Part shown: positions 24,640 to 34,280 of the stretch, in pieces
How positions within the stretch are numbered: the first letter of the stretch is position 1
Layout of the letters: each line of letters opens with the position of its first letter
Assembly: GCF_021190955.1 (NCBI RefSeq)
Contig: NZ_JAIOAO010000001.1
Span: forward strand, 1,426,001-1,490,000
DNA: 64,000 nucleotides
Origin: Parachryseolinea silvisoli
GTDB lineage: Bacteria; Bacteroidota; Bacteroidia; Cytophagales; Cyclobacteriaceae
Direction: 5' to 3'
Made by a program: the position numbers and the translations under genes
The notes under the pieces: model-generated
The model's input: only the letters and a program-made list of their open reading frames with translations
What the model was told of the DNA's origin: nothing
Database searches by the model: none

Positions 24640-25616
24640 AGGTAATTTTCGATAACAACACGGTTCACCCACAGGACCAGCTCCCGGTTTTGCTCCCACC
24701 ATTGGCGAACGATTTGTACGTTCTTTTTCTTGATGGCTTCGTCTTCCGTCGCGGGCGGTTTGGTGAGGATCATGCCCGTAATCCGCTGAAACTCTTCGCC
24801 GGCCTGCGTGCGGCGGGTGATGTCGCTACCGTCCAGCGCCTTCAGGATGGCGGCGATGCGCCGGCTGTAGTCTAGGTTACGGTATTCCGGCCGTTGTAAG
24901 GTTGCCTCCACTTTTAGAATGACGTCTTTGTTGCCATTCCACCAGTTGCGGATCGAGGGCGCCAGCTGCGGTTCGTCTGCCGGCCGCACCAACCGATCCT
25001 TTACGCGATCTCCCGTGAGGTAGGTAATGATCTGAAAGGGCGAGATATGTCCATGCTGGGTATTGCTGTTCTGCATATAGTCGAGCATGCGCGGAACGAC
25101 GCTTTCATAGTTCAGCACTACATCGAACTTTACCGAGTCTTTGATTTGCCATTCGTAGGCTACACACAGCATGTATTTACCGGGATAGGTAAATTCTTCC
25201 AGCAGGTCGTTGAGTTCGAATTTACGGGTACGCGTATCGCCGGTATGCAGGGTGGTTTTTGTTTGGGTGAACTGGTCCAACCGAAGCTGGCCCGACGCAC
25301 TCATGCTATAGCGATAGGTACCGCCCAGTGCACGGTACCAGCCTTGCTCTTCAATCGCCACGTACCGACCCTTTTCATACTTCTTCAGTTGAAAAAAGAG
25401 CCAGCCAGTTTCCAGGTCGAATGTTTCCACATTGCGTTTTGCTTCCAGCGTGACCGTGAGCGGAATGGCATCACCAAAGGCAGCACGGGTATTGGACAGT
25501 TTGACCTCCAGATGCAGGTCTCCGCCCGTCAATGTCAGTGCTGACTTCAGTTCCTGCGCCAGGGCTGTTACACCCGACAGTATAACAGCCGAAAAAATAC
25601 ACACTACTCTTTTCAT
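24636..25616 (-). CDS. exported protein of unknown function with a duplicated WW..N motif
   Basis: A 326-residue protein with a signal peptide (MKRVVCIFSAVILSGVTALAQ). The N-terminal half is beta-rich and Ig-like (LHLEVKLSNTRAAFGDAIPLTVTLE, FTYPGKYMLCVAYEW). The C-terminal half is helical and carries two copies of one motif: RNWWNGNKDVILKV and RQWWEQNRELVLWV, separated by about 80 residues. I do not recognise a family. Both ends overlap their neighbours by four bases (ATGA), so it is coupled to the TANFOR-like gene before it and the HEAT-like gene after it. Protection against or folding of the protease-like neighbour is a possible role. Confidence 0.6.
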   Translation of the reverse strand: MKRVVCIFSAVILSGVTALAQELKSALTLTGGDLHLEVKLSNTRAAFGDAIPLTVTLEAKRNVETFDLETGWLFFQLKKYEKGRYVAIEEQGWYRALGGTYRYSMSASGQLRLDQFTQTKTTLHTGDTRTRKFELNDLLEEFTYPGKYMLCVAYEWQIKDSVKFDVVLNYESVVPRMLDYMQNSNTQHGHISPFQIITYLTGDRVKDRLVRPADEPQLAPSIRNWWNGNKDVILKVEATLQRPEYRNLDYSRRIAAILKALDGSDITRRTQAGEEFQRITGMILTKPPATEDEAIKKKNVQIVRQWWEQNRELVLWVNRVVIENYL

Positions 25617-28600
25617 CGTTCTCTTCCCCGAAGCTTATTGATACTTTCTGCGCTGAACTCGGGATTTCCTATCTGGTTAAAAAATGTCATCCCCCCGGAG
25701 GGACTCATGAGTCCTTCTTCGGCATGATCCTCACCGGCTTTGAAAACACCAAAATTAGTGTGATCACTACGGTGGCCGATCTCATGCCTTCCCGCGATTT
25801 GAAGTCGCTTTTCACCTTTCTTCGCCGTATTCTTGAAAAACCATGCGATATTGAACTGTTCCGATCCGTCGATCGCGCCCCAATCTCCATCGGCACTGAT
25901 GCTGATGGGTTGTGTAGACGTGCCAACATTAATCAGAATAAAGGGAGGATAATAGTTCGTTTTCCCCGTGGTCTCATCACCATCATGTTTGGGATGCAAG
26001 TACCGGACGCTAACGCTGGATGGCCGCTGGATACCATTGTCCTTTGCAAATTTTTCCAGTTGCACGTCAATATGGCGTTGGTTGGCATCATACCATGCCT
26101 GCGCCTTCACTTTCATGCGGCTCTCGGCAGCGTCCTGCGCCGGTTTGTTATACGTTGTGAAAGCATCCAGGTCCGCTTTGGAGGGAAGCTGTTCGGGCGT
26201 CGGATCCAACAGCGTGGCTACAAATTCTTTCGCGCTGGTAGCCGCTAGTTTGACGACACTCTTTGCCGCAGTGTAATCGGTGCATCCATCTTTCGAGAAC
26301 GCCGGGTCAATGCTTGCCTTGCTCATGACCTGCGTCATATTCAGCGAACCGGGCATCTCGTAAACATAATCGTTTGTTACGTTCTTCCGCACGGTCCAGA
26401 TACCCGTTCGGCCGCTCTTCAACACGCTAGCATTTTTACCCACTACTTCCGCCACGACGATATAGTTATCGCCGGCAATGGCAGACGAAACAAACTTCTT
26501 GAGACTTTTGCCTTTGTTCTCACCATCACCGGCTGTGGTCGCCCACTGCTTTTCCTGGGTTGTTAGCAGGCCATATCCTGAACCCTGCGGTAGCTTCCAG
26601 CCCGCGGCAATACCACCATCCGATATACTCGTATTGTCATTACCTTCCGGACCGTTGCGGTCAATGATTCGTTTTGCGTCGTTGGCAACATCGTCAGGAT
26701 CTTCAAAACGCCACTGCACTGTAAGTGGCAACGCTGTGGCTACCCCCTGCCCTTTTTTATTCCGGATCCTAACCAATGCCTGGACATCTGTCAGAATCTC
26801 TTTGGCATTACGGTCCGGCTTGACGATGCTCAGCGCACCACCCGGCGTTAGCGTAACCGACTCGACCTCTACACCAACTTCCTTTTCATCCGAATAGCTC
26901 GTACTGAATTTTTCATCCATGCCCACGGTCAGTTTCACTTTATAGGGTGAGTCAACGATATCAATATAAGAACTATAGCTGCTGCCATTCGTCTTGCCAT
27001 CCCAGGAAATCTTCACGTTCTTTCCTTTCGCAGCAATCTTCGTATCCACGTATACCGGTACCGAGCCTCCCTTAGCAAATACTTCCAGCTTGGCATACTT
27101 CCACTCGCCGGACTTGCCGGGGGTAACATCGTAGGTGATATCCAGGTTTTCTTCCGACGGGGCAAAGAATTTGTCGGTCGTCAGTTTAATATATGCGGTT
27201 TTGATTGTCACTTTGGCTTTGGCTGGACCCGCCGCCACTGTCACAACTCTTTCGTCCGGCCTTGTATCATCCATATCCACGACGGCATTCGTACCGGTAC
27301 CTTCCGCACCCTGCCAGGTAACATTTTCCGCATCCAGTGCTACAGAAGGCACATCACAGACCACGCGCAACGCCAGCTCGTCTTCCGCGTCGGTTACATA
27401 AATGCATTCGCCGTCTTTATATTGAACATTGTTGTAGACAACCAGTAGGTCGAACGATGCAAATCTTTCTATTACTTTCAGACAGACAACACCTTCCAGT
27501 ATCGATTCGTCCGTCAGGTCGAATACTTCATCTTTAACAGTTTGTACAAATGCCTCCAGGGTATCGTTGTCTGCCAGAATATTGTCAATGACACGCTCGA
27601 TACCGGCCGCCTGTTTTTCCTGCGATTCGAAACAGTCTTTCAAAACGCCTTTACCGGAGACAAAGTCCTGAATATTGACCTGATATCCTTTTAAAAGCAT
27701 AAGCACTTTCGCTGCAATTAGATCTTCGGGCTTCACCTCAGGTGGGGCGTCAACCCCGGTCGGCTGGTCGCCATCTGTTTCCACATTGGTCTTCGGGAAC
27801 AGTGTCAGCATAAACGGTGGGTTGTGAATGAGGTCCCACTGGGCTTTACTGAGTGTCTCTCCACCAGCATAATCCATTAAATTATCGGTTCCGTTCATGG
27901 GCAGCCCTTCCTCGAATGTATGCAGCAACCGGAAAGCACCGTGGCCGATCTCGTGGGCGATGGTGTGGGTAAAATCACCAGCATTCTTTTTGGCGTCATC
28001 ATGCATAAAGATAAATGCAGCCTGACGCTTATAGGGATTGTAACCCGACGCCTTGTCGGTCTCCGCCTTCGACACGAGGAAAGCATAGTGTGCCTCGGGG
28101 TCGAACGGCTGCCGGGCGGCATAGTCTTGCAGCACCAGGGTCATTTCCGTTGTATAGAGATAATTAACCTGATCAAAATTATCCTGCATGCCGTTTTTAT
28201 CCAGGTCATAGTGGCTTGTGAGCGATGGTTGCATTTCCACACTCCATTCCACAACGGCCTGACGGTAAATCTCATTCATGCGTTTCTGAACATCTGCGAC
28301 CGTGCAAGGCATGGTTTCGCCGTTGACCGGTACGATAATCAACTTACGGTATACACGCGGGTAGCTTACTACATTCAATTTGCCGCGGGCGACGGGCACG
28401 TCTTTACCATTCATTTTCCGTTTCTCATAGGCAATAACCGGATTGATTTCTCCTTCCGCATAGCCATATACCTTTACCTCATAGTGTGTCGGGGGCACTT
28501 TCTGGGTCGTGAGCGGCCCCGTATCCGAACGCACGAACATGCTATCCGGCAGCGGGTCTGCCGGGTTTATCGGCACCGCCCGTACCCGATCGGACTCTCC

Positions 28601-30517
28601 AAGTGGTACTGATTTCCAGGGTATATAATAATCGTCTATCGATTGCTTTACTTTTTCATAGTCGGAAGGATCCAGGGGCGTGGTGTACGCATCCAACCCG
28701 TACTGTGTTTGATTGGCCAGCTTGTCGAACCGAAGTATGTACAGGTCGTTCATCACAGCATCCTTATCGGCGCCATCAAAACGGCTCTTTATTTCGTCAA
28801 AATTCTTCTTCGCCTCTTCTACTTCTTTTTTCAGTTCCTCTTTCTTCGGATCACCTTCCGGCAGCACGTTGTAGGCATCTTTGGCTTTATCGTATGTGTC
28901 TTTGGCATTTAACAGATCTTTCGCGTCATTTTTAACTTTGTCCGCCTCCTCGCGTGGCAATTCCTTCTCAGCATTTTCCACTACTCTGTCCAGTACTTTG
29001 TCAAGATCGTCGCGATCTGTATCGGCCGTCATTCCCTGCAAGCGCGATACGATGCCCTGATACCCCTTGAAGATGTCGAGCCCTTCGTCGATGTCGATGA
29101 CACTGCCCTCGCCTGTGTTGTATGACGTGATGACCGCGCCGGCGATGAGCTGTTTGTCGGTATTCACCTGAATATTTTCAAAGGTTACCTGCACCTTCGC
29201 TCTGCCTAAAAACGGTACGGTTACATAGCCGCGACCGCTGAAGGAGCCTGAGCCACTTACGTTCGAAAGCTTCACAGGGAAGCTACCAGCCGTAATGACG
29301 TCGCTCTGTTGCAACACGGTGAGCGCTGTGCGATTGGTAATCTGCGGGTCGGGCACGATGCGGCAATTCACGAAGTTGTCTGACTCGCGTGCCGGGAGGG
29401 TAACGGTGTGTATTTCGCCGAGTACAGGCTGATCTGTTTTACAAAATCCGCCGACGCGATACTCATAGGTCTTGCCGGCTTGTACGTCGTACACCAGGGC
29501 CGAGGTTGTTGCCGATTGCTGGTCAAACCACACGGCGCCGTCTTTATCTTTCTCGCGGTACGTAACCATATAGCCGGTGTGGCGGCTGTTAGGTACCCAC
29601 GAAAACTCCAGGTTACCAAACGTACCGTTTCTGGCCGAAACACCCGTGGGTGCCGGACAGACATCCTGGAAGGTCAACCAGTAAATTTCGCTATAGCCCT
29701 GGTTTCGAAATACATCTGAAGCATCGACGCCATTCTGCACGCGGGCGCGCACCCGCCAGCCATACCGATGGCCGGGCAACAGCAATGGCTGTGACGGACC
29801 GTATAGCAGCGTAGTGGTACGTGTCGTCGTTTCATACAAAGGCTGCGCGGACTGAAAGGCTACTTCCGGCGCCAGGGTGTTATCCCAGAACTCCACCAGT
29901 TGAAAGTCATATTCGGTAACGAAAGCAGCGTTGGGCGAGTTGAGGTGCCGGGGTGTCCACTGGAAGATGATATTCTGCGGTTCCTTCTGCGCGATGGCTT
30001 CGCCCTTGCGCGGAACATTCAACAGCGGCGGGTCACTCAGGCTCATCCAGGCCATGCCGCAGCTGCGCGCACTGGCTACCTGGCTGGTCGAAACTTCGAT
30101 GGCTTCAAAGCAGAATTGATAAAAGCCCTCCGGCAGTTTTGCCTGCATCATGTATTCTGCGCGCGAGATGCCGGCGAAGTCGAGGTTCTCCAGGTTGAAA
30201 TACGGCGCCAGGTCGCTTAACGACAGGCGCAACGGCACCCCTGCTTCCAGCGATAGGATGGGAAACGCCGCATAGTCACGCGTGCGCAGCTGTACGGTCT
30301 GGCTCTCGATGCTCATGCGCAGACGCACCTGCAACACGGGCTTGTTCAGGTCGCGGTTGGTCAACACCACGACAAGCTTCTCTTGCGTCGAAGCATAGTA
30401 GTCGCTCAGTTGCAGTGTATAGGGCGGTCGCAATAATGTTGTAACCTGCACGGGTTGCTGGGCGAAGGCCGCAAGGCCCGCCAGGCAAAAGACACACAAC
30501 AAGAGATTCTTCTTCAT
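25613..30517 (-). CDS. TANFOR-like giant protein with two HExxH metallopeptidase-like motifs
   Basis: A 1634-residue exported protein (signal MKKNLLLCVFCLAGLAAFAQ). Residues ~20-270 match the TANFOR pattern (RPPYTLQLSDYY, LPEGFYQFCFEA, NIIFQWTPRH). An FN3-type domain follows (about 285-365). A highly charged, probably coiled-coil helix region lies at about 495-580. A metallopeptidase-like domain has HEIGH at 855-859, His866 in LLH and NLMDY as a possible Met-turn. Several beta domains come next (about 1000-1350), and a second HEIGH motif lies near residue 1578, followed by DH.AEEGLMSP, then the C-terminus. There is no T9SS sorting domain. The architecture suggests a surface or secreted protein with effector or protease activity. 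The TGA overlaps the ATG of the next gene. Confidence 0.75.
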   Translation of the reverse strand: MKKNLLLCVFCLAGLAAFAQQPVQVTTLLRPPYTLQLSDYYASTQEKLVVVLTNRDLNKPVLQVRLRMSIESQTVQLRTRDYAAFPILSLEAGVPLRLSLSDLAPYFNLENLDFAGISRAEYMMQAKLPEGFYQFCFEAIEVSTSQVASARSCGMAWMSLSDPPLLNVPRKGEAIAQKEPQNIIFQWTPRHLNSPNAAFVTEYDFQLVEFWDNTLAPEVAFQSAQPLYETTTRTTTLLYGPSQPLLLPGHRYGWRVRARVQNGVDASDVFRNQGYSEIYWLTFQDVCPAPTGVSARNGTFGNLEFSWVPNSRHTGYMVTYREKDKDGAVWFDQQSATTSALVYDVQAGKTYEYRVGGFCKTDQPVLGEIHTVTLPARESDNFVNCRIVPDPQITNRTALTVLQQSDVITAGSFPVKLSNVSGSGSFSGRGYVTVPFLGRAKVQVTFENIQVNTDKQLIAGAVITSYNTGEGSVIDIDEGLDIFKGYQGIVSRLQGMTADTDRDDLDKVLDRVVENAEKELPREEADKVKNDAKDLLNAKDTYDKAKDAYNVLPEGDPKKEELKKEVEEAKKNFDEIKSRFDGADKDAVMNDLYILRFDKLANQTQYGLDAYTTPLDPSDYEKVKQSIDDYYIPWKSVPLGESDRVRAVPINPADPLPDSMFVRSDTGPLTTQKVPPTHYEVKVYGYAEGEINPVIAYEKRKMNGKDVPVARGKLNVVSYPRVYRKLIIVPVNGETMPCTVADVQKRMNEIYRQAVVEWSVEMQPSLTSHYDLDKNGMQDNFDQVNYLYTTEMTLVLQDYAARQPFDPEAHYAFLVSKAETDKASGYNPYKRQAAFIFMHDDAKKNAGDFTHTIAHEIGHGAFRLLHTFEEGLPMNGTDNLMDYAGGETLSKAQWDLIHNPPFMLTLFPKTNVETDGDQPTGVDAPPEVKPEDLIAAKVLMLLKGYQVNIQDFVSGKGVLKDCFESQEKQAAGIERVIDNILADNDTLEAFVQTVKDEVFDLTDESILEGVVCLKVIERFASFDLLVVYNNVQYKDGECIYVTDAEDELALRVVCDVPSVALDAENVTWQGAEGTGTNAVVDMDDTRPDERVVTVAAGPAKAKVTIKTAYIKLTTDKFFAPSEENLDITYDVTPGKSGEWKYAKLEVFAKGGSVPVYVDTKIAAKGKNVKISWDGKTNGSSYSSYIDIVDSPYKVKLTVGMDEKFSTSYSDEKEVGVEVESVTLTPGGALSIVKPDRNAKEILTDVQALVRIRNKKGQGVATALPLTVQWRFEDPDDVANDAKRIIDRNGPEGNDNTSISDGGIAAGWKLPQGSGYGLLTTQEKQWATTAGDGENKGKSLKKFVSSAIAGDNYIVVAEVVGKNASVLKSGRTGIWTVRKNVTNDYVYEMPGSLNMTQVMSKASIDPAFSKDGCTDYTAAKSVVKLAATSAKEFVATLLDPTPEQLPSKADLDAFTTYNKPAQDAAESRMKVKAQAWYDANQRHIDVQLEKFAKDNGIQRPSSVSVRYLHPKHDGDETTGKTNYYPPFILINVGTSTQPISISADGDWGAIDGSEQFNIAWFFKNTAKKGEKRLQIAGRHEIGHRSDHTNFGVFKAGEDHAEEGLMSPSGGMTFFNQIGNPEFSAESINKLRGRER

Positions 30518-30532
30518 GAAAATTCTATTCAC

Positions 30533-30590
30533 ACGTTTCTTACTAGATCAGCCCTTTTACCAGGGCAGTACCGCTCGCGGCTGCTAACAT
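30533..30590 (-). promoter_or_regulatory. intra-operon spacer with alternative hairpins
   Basis: This spacer between the SprB-repeat gene and the TANFOR-like gene is the longest in the operon. GCCCT/AGGGC (30551-30566) forms one small hairpin, and GCAG..CCGC/GCGG CTGC (30565-30584) another that shares two bases with the first. They could attenuate or process the transcript. No U tract is present. Confidence 0.35.
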
Positions 30591-33500
30591 TTACTGGATT
30601 ACCACTTTCAACAGTGCATCTCCGTTTGTCGATTCCAACAATAACAGGTACGTACCGGCTGCGAGGTTCACCATATAAGGCAACACATATTCATTGCTGC
30701 CCTGCGCCGTACGTTCGTCCACCAGTCTATTGTCGCCCAGGGCAATTAGCCGCAACTGGATCCGCGACGACTCCTTCATCTTCACCGTTACCGTAAAGGG
30801 TCCGTTCGAAGGAACCGGCGATGCCGTGAACGTTTCGATGAACGATGTTGCCGTTGGCGGGTTGACCACAAAGGAAGTTCCCAGCACGGTAATGGTCTTG
30901 GAAAACACCGCTTCACAACCCTGGCGGTACGCCTTCATATAGAGTGTGTAAACACCTTCTTCGGAGAATGCTACTACTGCTTTATTATCTTCCCGCAGCG
31001 AGAATTGTTCGGCGAGGGGATCGGAGGTCCACCACTGTACACTGTCGGAAGGCGTACTGCTGATGTTCAGCAGCGTAACGTCGGTGGCGGAAAAGCCTTG
31101 TGTACTAACGACAAACTCGGCGTTAATATCCAATGTCTGACGCTGTACAACCAGTTCATCTTCTCCGTCACAGCCGTTCGCATCGGTGACCAATACGTGG
31201 TAGGTGCCGGCTTGTGTGATCGTGATGATGCCCGTGGTCGCGGTAAATCCGGCAGGGCCGGTCCACTGATACTGTGCTCCTTCGTCATTCAACGAAGCGT
31301 CTGCTTCGTAGTGCTGGCTGTTACAGAGGAAGCGCGTTTGCCCCAGATCAACTAAGACCGGCGCGGGATCGACGAGTGTATAGGTGTGTACGCTCTTGCA
31401 GTTATTGCCGTCGGTAATTACGACTTCGTAGGTTCCTTCCGTCAGTCCTGCCATATCTTCGGTTGTGGCCCCGGTGCTCCAGGCATACTGATATGGCGCT
31501 GTGCCGTTGGCAACGGTCAGGTCGATGGCGCCATTGTTATAGCCAAAGCATTGGGGAGCGCGCAGCACGCTGTCTACCTGTATCGGGAACGGTGATTCCA
31601 CTTTGCCGGAGGCGGTGGTAGTACAACCACGGACGTCGGCCACAAACACAAAGTAGGTACCTGCCGCCAGGTTGCCGGTTTGCTGCAGGGTTGTTCCGTC
31701 CGACCACTCATACACGTAAGGCAGAGTTCCACCTTGCACGGTAGCCAGGGCGGTACCATCCGCGCCAGAGTCGCAGCTCACGGGTGTTCCGGTTATCTGT
31801 GCTGCGAGTACATCGGGTTGCACGAGGAAGAAGGGACTCGAAAGTTTTTGTACGCGGTTCTTGTCTGTGATCCGGATGCGGTATGTGCCCGAACGCAACC
31901 TTATGGCGATACTATCGTCCTGGTTAATGGGGCGTGTGCCGGCATCTTCGACAATCAACCATTCATACTGGTACGGCAGGGGGCCGGTCATCTGAACGCC
32001 GCCCTGCGCACTTGCCAGTACTTCGCCGTCGTCAAAGCCGTTACAGGTTACGTAGTGATATTCCGAGAGGGTTACCACAATCGGCGGCGGTTGGATAACG
32101 TGAAAGATTTCACTCGCCACATAACAGCCCGCGCGATGATCAGGATGTGCCAGGGTGTATTGGCTGTCGAAGGCCCTGAGGATATATGATCCATCGCCAA
32201 TGCTATCCAGGTTGGCTTTATATCCTTCGGACAATGGCGCATTGTTATACAGGACATCCGACACGAGGTCTGTCGGGTTGTACCACTCGGTGGTATAGTG
32301 CTTATCCGGATACGGCGTGCCGCCGGTCAGAATCGTTTCGATGTAGCCGTCTTCATAGCCATAGCCCAGCGGATGGGTTATGGCCGAGTAGCCTATGCGC
32401 AGGGCCGCGTTGGGTTGGTGAACGACCATGGTCTTGACACCGTTCTGGTCTTTACACCGATTGGCATCGCGCAGCATGACATAGTATGTAGCGGGTGGAA
32501 GCAGCGACAGTACTGCTTCCGTTTCAACTCCCAGTGAGAGGTGAAGGGAGTCTTCCGTTCCCGCCACGACATAATCAAAAACAAAGTTCCCCACTCCCCC
32601 ACGTGCCTGGAGGTTGATCTTACCATCGCTGCCACCATAACAATGCACATCCTCTGCCGCAACGACCGAAGAAACCGGCTGGGGTCGGACAAGCGCTACG
32701 TTGGCATAGTGAAACTGGCGGTTGCCGGTATAACCAAATGTACCGAGGTAGGTATCGAGCAGGGTGATTTCATATTCCTTGTCCGATTGCAGACGGCGTG
32801 GCCAGGTGAAGCTGTTTTGCGCATCGAGTGTTACGTCGATAACCTGGTCGGGCGGGTTGGTATTGCTCAAGTCGCGTACAAGAATGGTGAGCTGCTCACG
32901 GTTGCCATTCTCATCCACCAACAACGGGCGACGGAATGTAATGGTAAAGGCGCCGTCGCGCGGTCTGTCAAAACAACGATCGTGCAGCGGTGCTACGCCT
33001 ACGATCTGCGGCGCAGAGATTCTACCCGAAAGCGTCAGCACGCTTGACTCGCCGCCGTTACAGTCGATGATCAGTTTAATGAAGCGATTGGCTACAGGGT
33101 TTTTCATGAACTCCTCACCTTCCAGGTCATAGCCCGAAATTTGTAACCGGTGTTTGCCCTGAAACTGCGCGGGAAAATCTTTCCAGTTGATGCCATCCAA
33201 ACTATATACCCAATGGTAAAAAGAGGCCGGGTTCCAGGCGGGCGCCAGCACCGTCACGCGCGAATCGTACGGTAGAATGTTTGTATTGTCCGGGCCATAT
33301 TTAATGGGAAATGAATATCCTGTAGTAGTGATCCTAAGTTGACTGGTCGTGGCACCGGGGAACAACACATACGGAACGGAGACGGTGCCGGGCACCAGAA
33401 TATCGGGTAGTGGTATATCGATCGAAGCCGCCTGGGGTCGTGCAGCAATCGGTATGAAGTAACTGTTGCCATTTTCGTCGGTCCAGTTCTGGCCCAGCCA

Positions 33501-34265
33501 GGCATTGCCACTGGCGCTAACGTTGATCGACGTTGGTTTTTTCCACGCGCCGTCGTATATAATCGTTTGCCTTACGATCGGGTCGGGGCCAATTTCTGTA
33601 TAGCCATCGTAGGCTTCCGCCAGCAGCTGCGAATTACCTTGCGGGCCTACGGCTGTAATGGTATACCGAAAGTCTGTTTTGGCAGGACTCAGGCGCAGGC
33701 CCTGCGGATCGTTCAGATCGATCGCCGGATCGTTAGCCAGGTTCTCGTTGCTGTTATTCCGCAGATCGGAATCGACCACCAGCCGCACACTGCTTTTGCT
33801 GAAGGGGATGATCTCGACGTTGACTTCCGAACGGCCATCCAGGTACGGAAACTTCCCCAGGTATTTTTGCTTGTGACACGGATAGCTGGCGGTGGTATCC
33901 AGTTGGATAAACGCCGTGCCCTCTCCAATCTTTCGACGACGGCAAGACTGCGTCCAGTTGCCTTGCCGGTGTGCCCGCGCGAAGCACTCGACGCTTTTGA
34001 TCTTGTTTTTACTATCGAACGGGAGGTCGATGGCAAAGTTGTGCTGACCGCCCCCGTGCTGACCTCCATAGACTTGCCTGCGCTGGCCGCCCTGATAATT
34101 TACATAGATATCAATGCGACTTCCGCAGCCCTCGCTAAGGTCGCCGTTATACAGGGCGAACCCCCGAAGTCTGATCAGGTATTGACTCGAAAAATCACTC
34201 TGTGATACAGCCTGCGTGGTAATCAATGCTACCAGCAGAAATGCTCCAACCAGTTTTTTCATCAT
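30591..34265 (-). CDS. SprB-repeat surface protein with T9SS type A sorting domain
   Basis: A 1224-residue protein with a signal peptide (MKKLVGAFLLVALITTQAVSQ). Residues 20-520 hold unknown beta domains. About 535-960 carry SprB-type repeats, with Cys-Tyr/Asn-Gly..DG starts and GTY.V.V.D..GC ends (HCYGGSDGKINL, QCFGYNNGAIDLTV, GTYEVVITDGNNC). A PKD-like stretch follows. The last ~75 residues are a T9SS type A sorting domain (SPVPSNGPFTV, LAAGTYLLLLES, LKVVIQ). It should be secreted by the type IX system and attached to or released from the surface. SprB itself is the mobile gliding adhesin; this protein is far smaller and is probably an adhesin or assembly component. ATGs at 34262 and 34265 are equivalent. 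Confidence 0.83.
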   Translation of the reverse strand: MMKKLVGAFLLVALITTQAVSQSDFSSQYLIRLRGFALYNGDLSEGCGSRIDIYVNYQGGQRRQVYGGQHGGGQHNFAIDLPFDSKNKIKSVECFARAHRQGNWTQSCRRRKIGEGTAFIQLDTTASYPCHKQKYLGKFPYLDGRSEVNVEIIPFSKSSVRLVVDSDLRNNSNENLANDPAIDLNDPQGLRLSPAKTDFRYTITAVGPQGNSQLLAEAYDGYTEIGPDPIVRQTIIYDGAWKKPTSINVSASGNAWLGQNWTDENGNSYFIPIAARPQAASIDIPLPDILVPGTVSVPYVLFPGATTSQLRITTTGYSFPIKYGPDNTNILPYDSRVTVLAPAWNPASFYHWVYSLDGINWKDFPAQFQGKHRLQISGYDLEGEEFMKNPVANRFIKLIIDCNGGESSVLTLSGRISAPQIVGVAPLHDRCFDRPRDGAFTITFRRPLLVDENGNREQLTILVRDLSNTNPPDQVIDVTLDAQNSFTWPRRLQSDKEYEITLLDTYLGTFGYTGNRQFHYANVALVRPQPVSSVVAAEDVHCYGGSDGKINLQARGGVGNFVFDYVVAGTEDSLHLSLGVETEAVLSLLPPATYYVMLRDANRCKDQNGVKTMVVHQPNAALRIGYSAITHPLGYGYEDGYIETILTGGTPYPDKHYTTEWYNPTDLVSDVLYNNAPLSEGYKANLDSIGDGSYILRAFDSQYTLAHPDHRAGCYVASEIFHVIQPPPIVVTLSEYHYVTCNGFDDGEVLASAQGGVQMTGPLPYQYEWLIVEDAGTRPINQDDSIAIRLRSGTYRIRITDKNRVQKLSSPFFLVQPDVLAAQITGTPVSCDSGADGTALATVQGGTLPYVYEWSDGTTLQQTGNLAAGTYFVFVADVRGCTTTASGKVESPFPIQVDSVLRAPQCFGYNNGAIDLTVANGTAPYQYAWSTGATTEDMAGLTEGTYEVVITDGNNCKSVHTYTLVDPAPVLVDLGQTRFLCNSQHYEADASLNDEGAQYQWTGPAGFTATTGIITITQAGTYHVLVTDANGCDGEDELVVQRQTLDINAEFVVSTQGFSATDVTLLNISSTPSDSVQWWTSDPLAEQFSLREDNKAVVAFSEEGVYTLYMKAYRQGCEAVFSKTITVLGTSFVVNPPTATSFIETFTASPVPSNGPFTVTVKMKESSRIQLRLIALGDNRLVDERTAQGSNEYVLPYMVNLAAGTYLLLLESTNGDALLKVVIQ

Positions 34266-34280
34266 GATAGTATTCAACCA

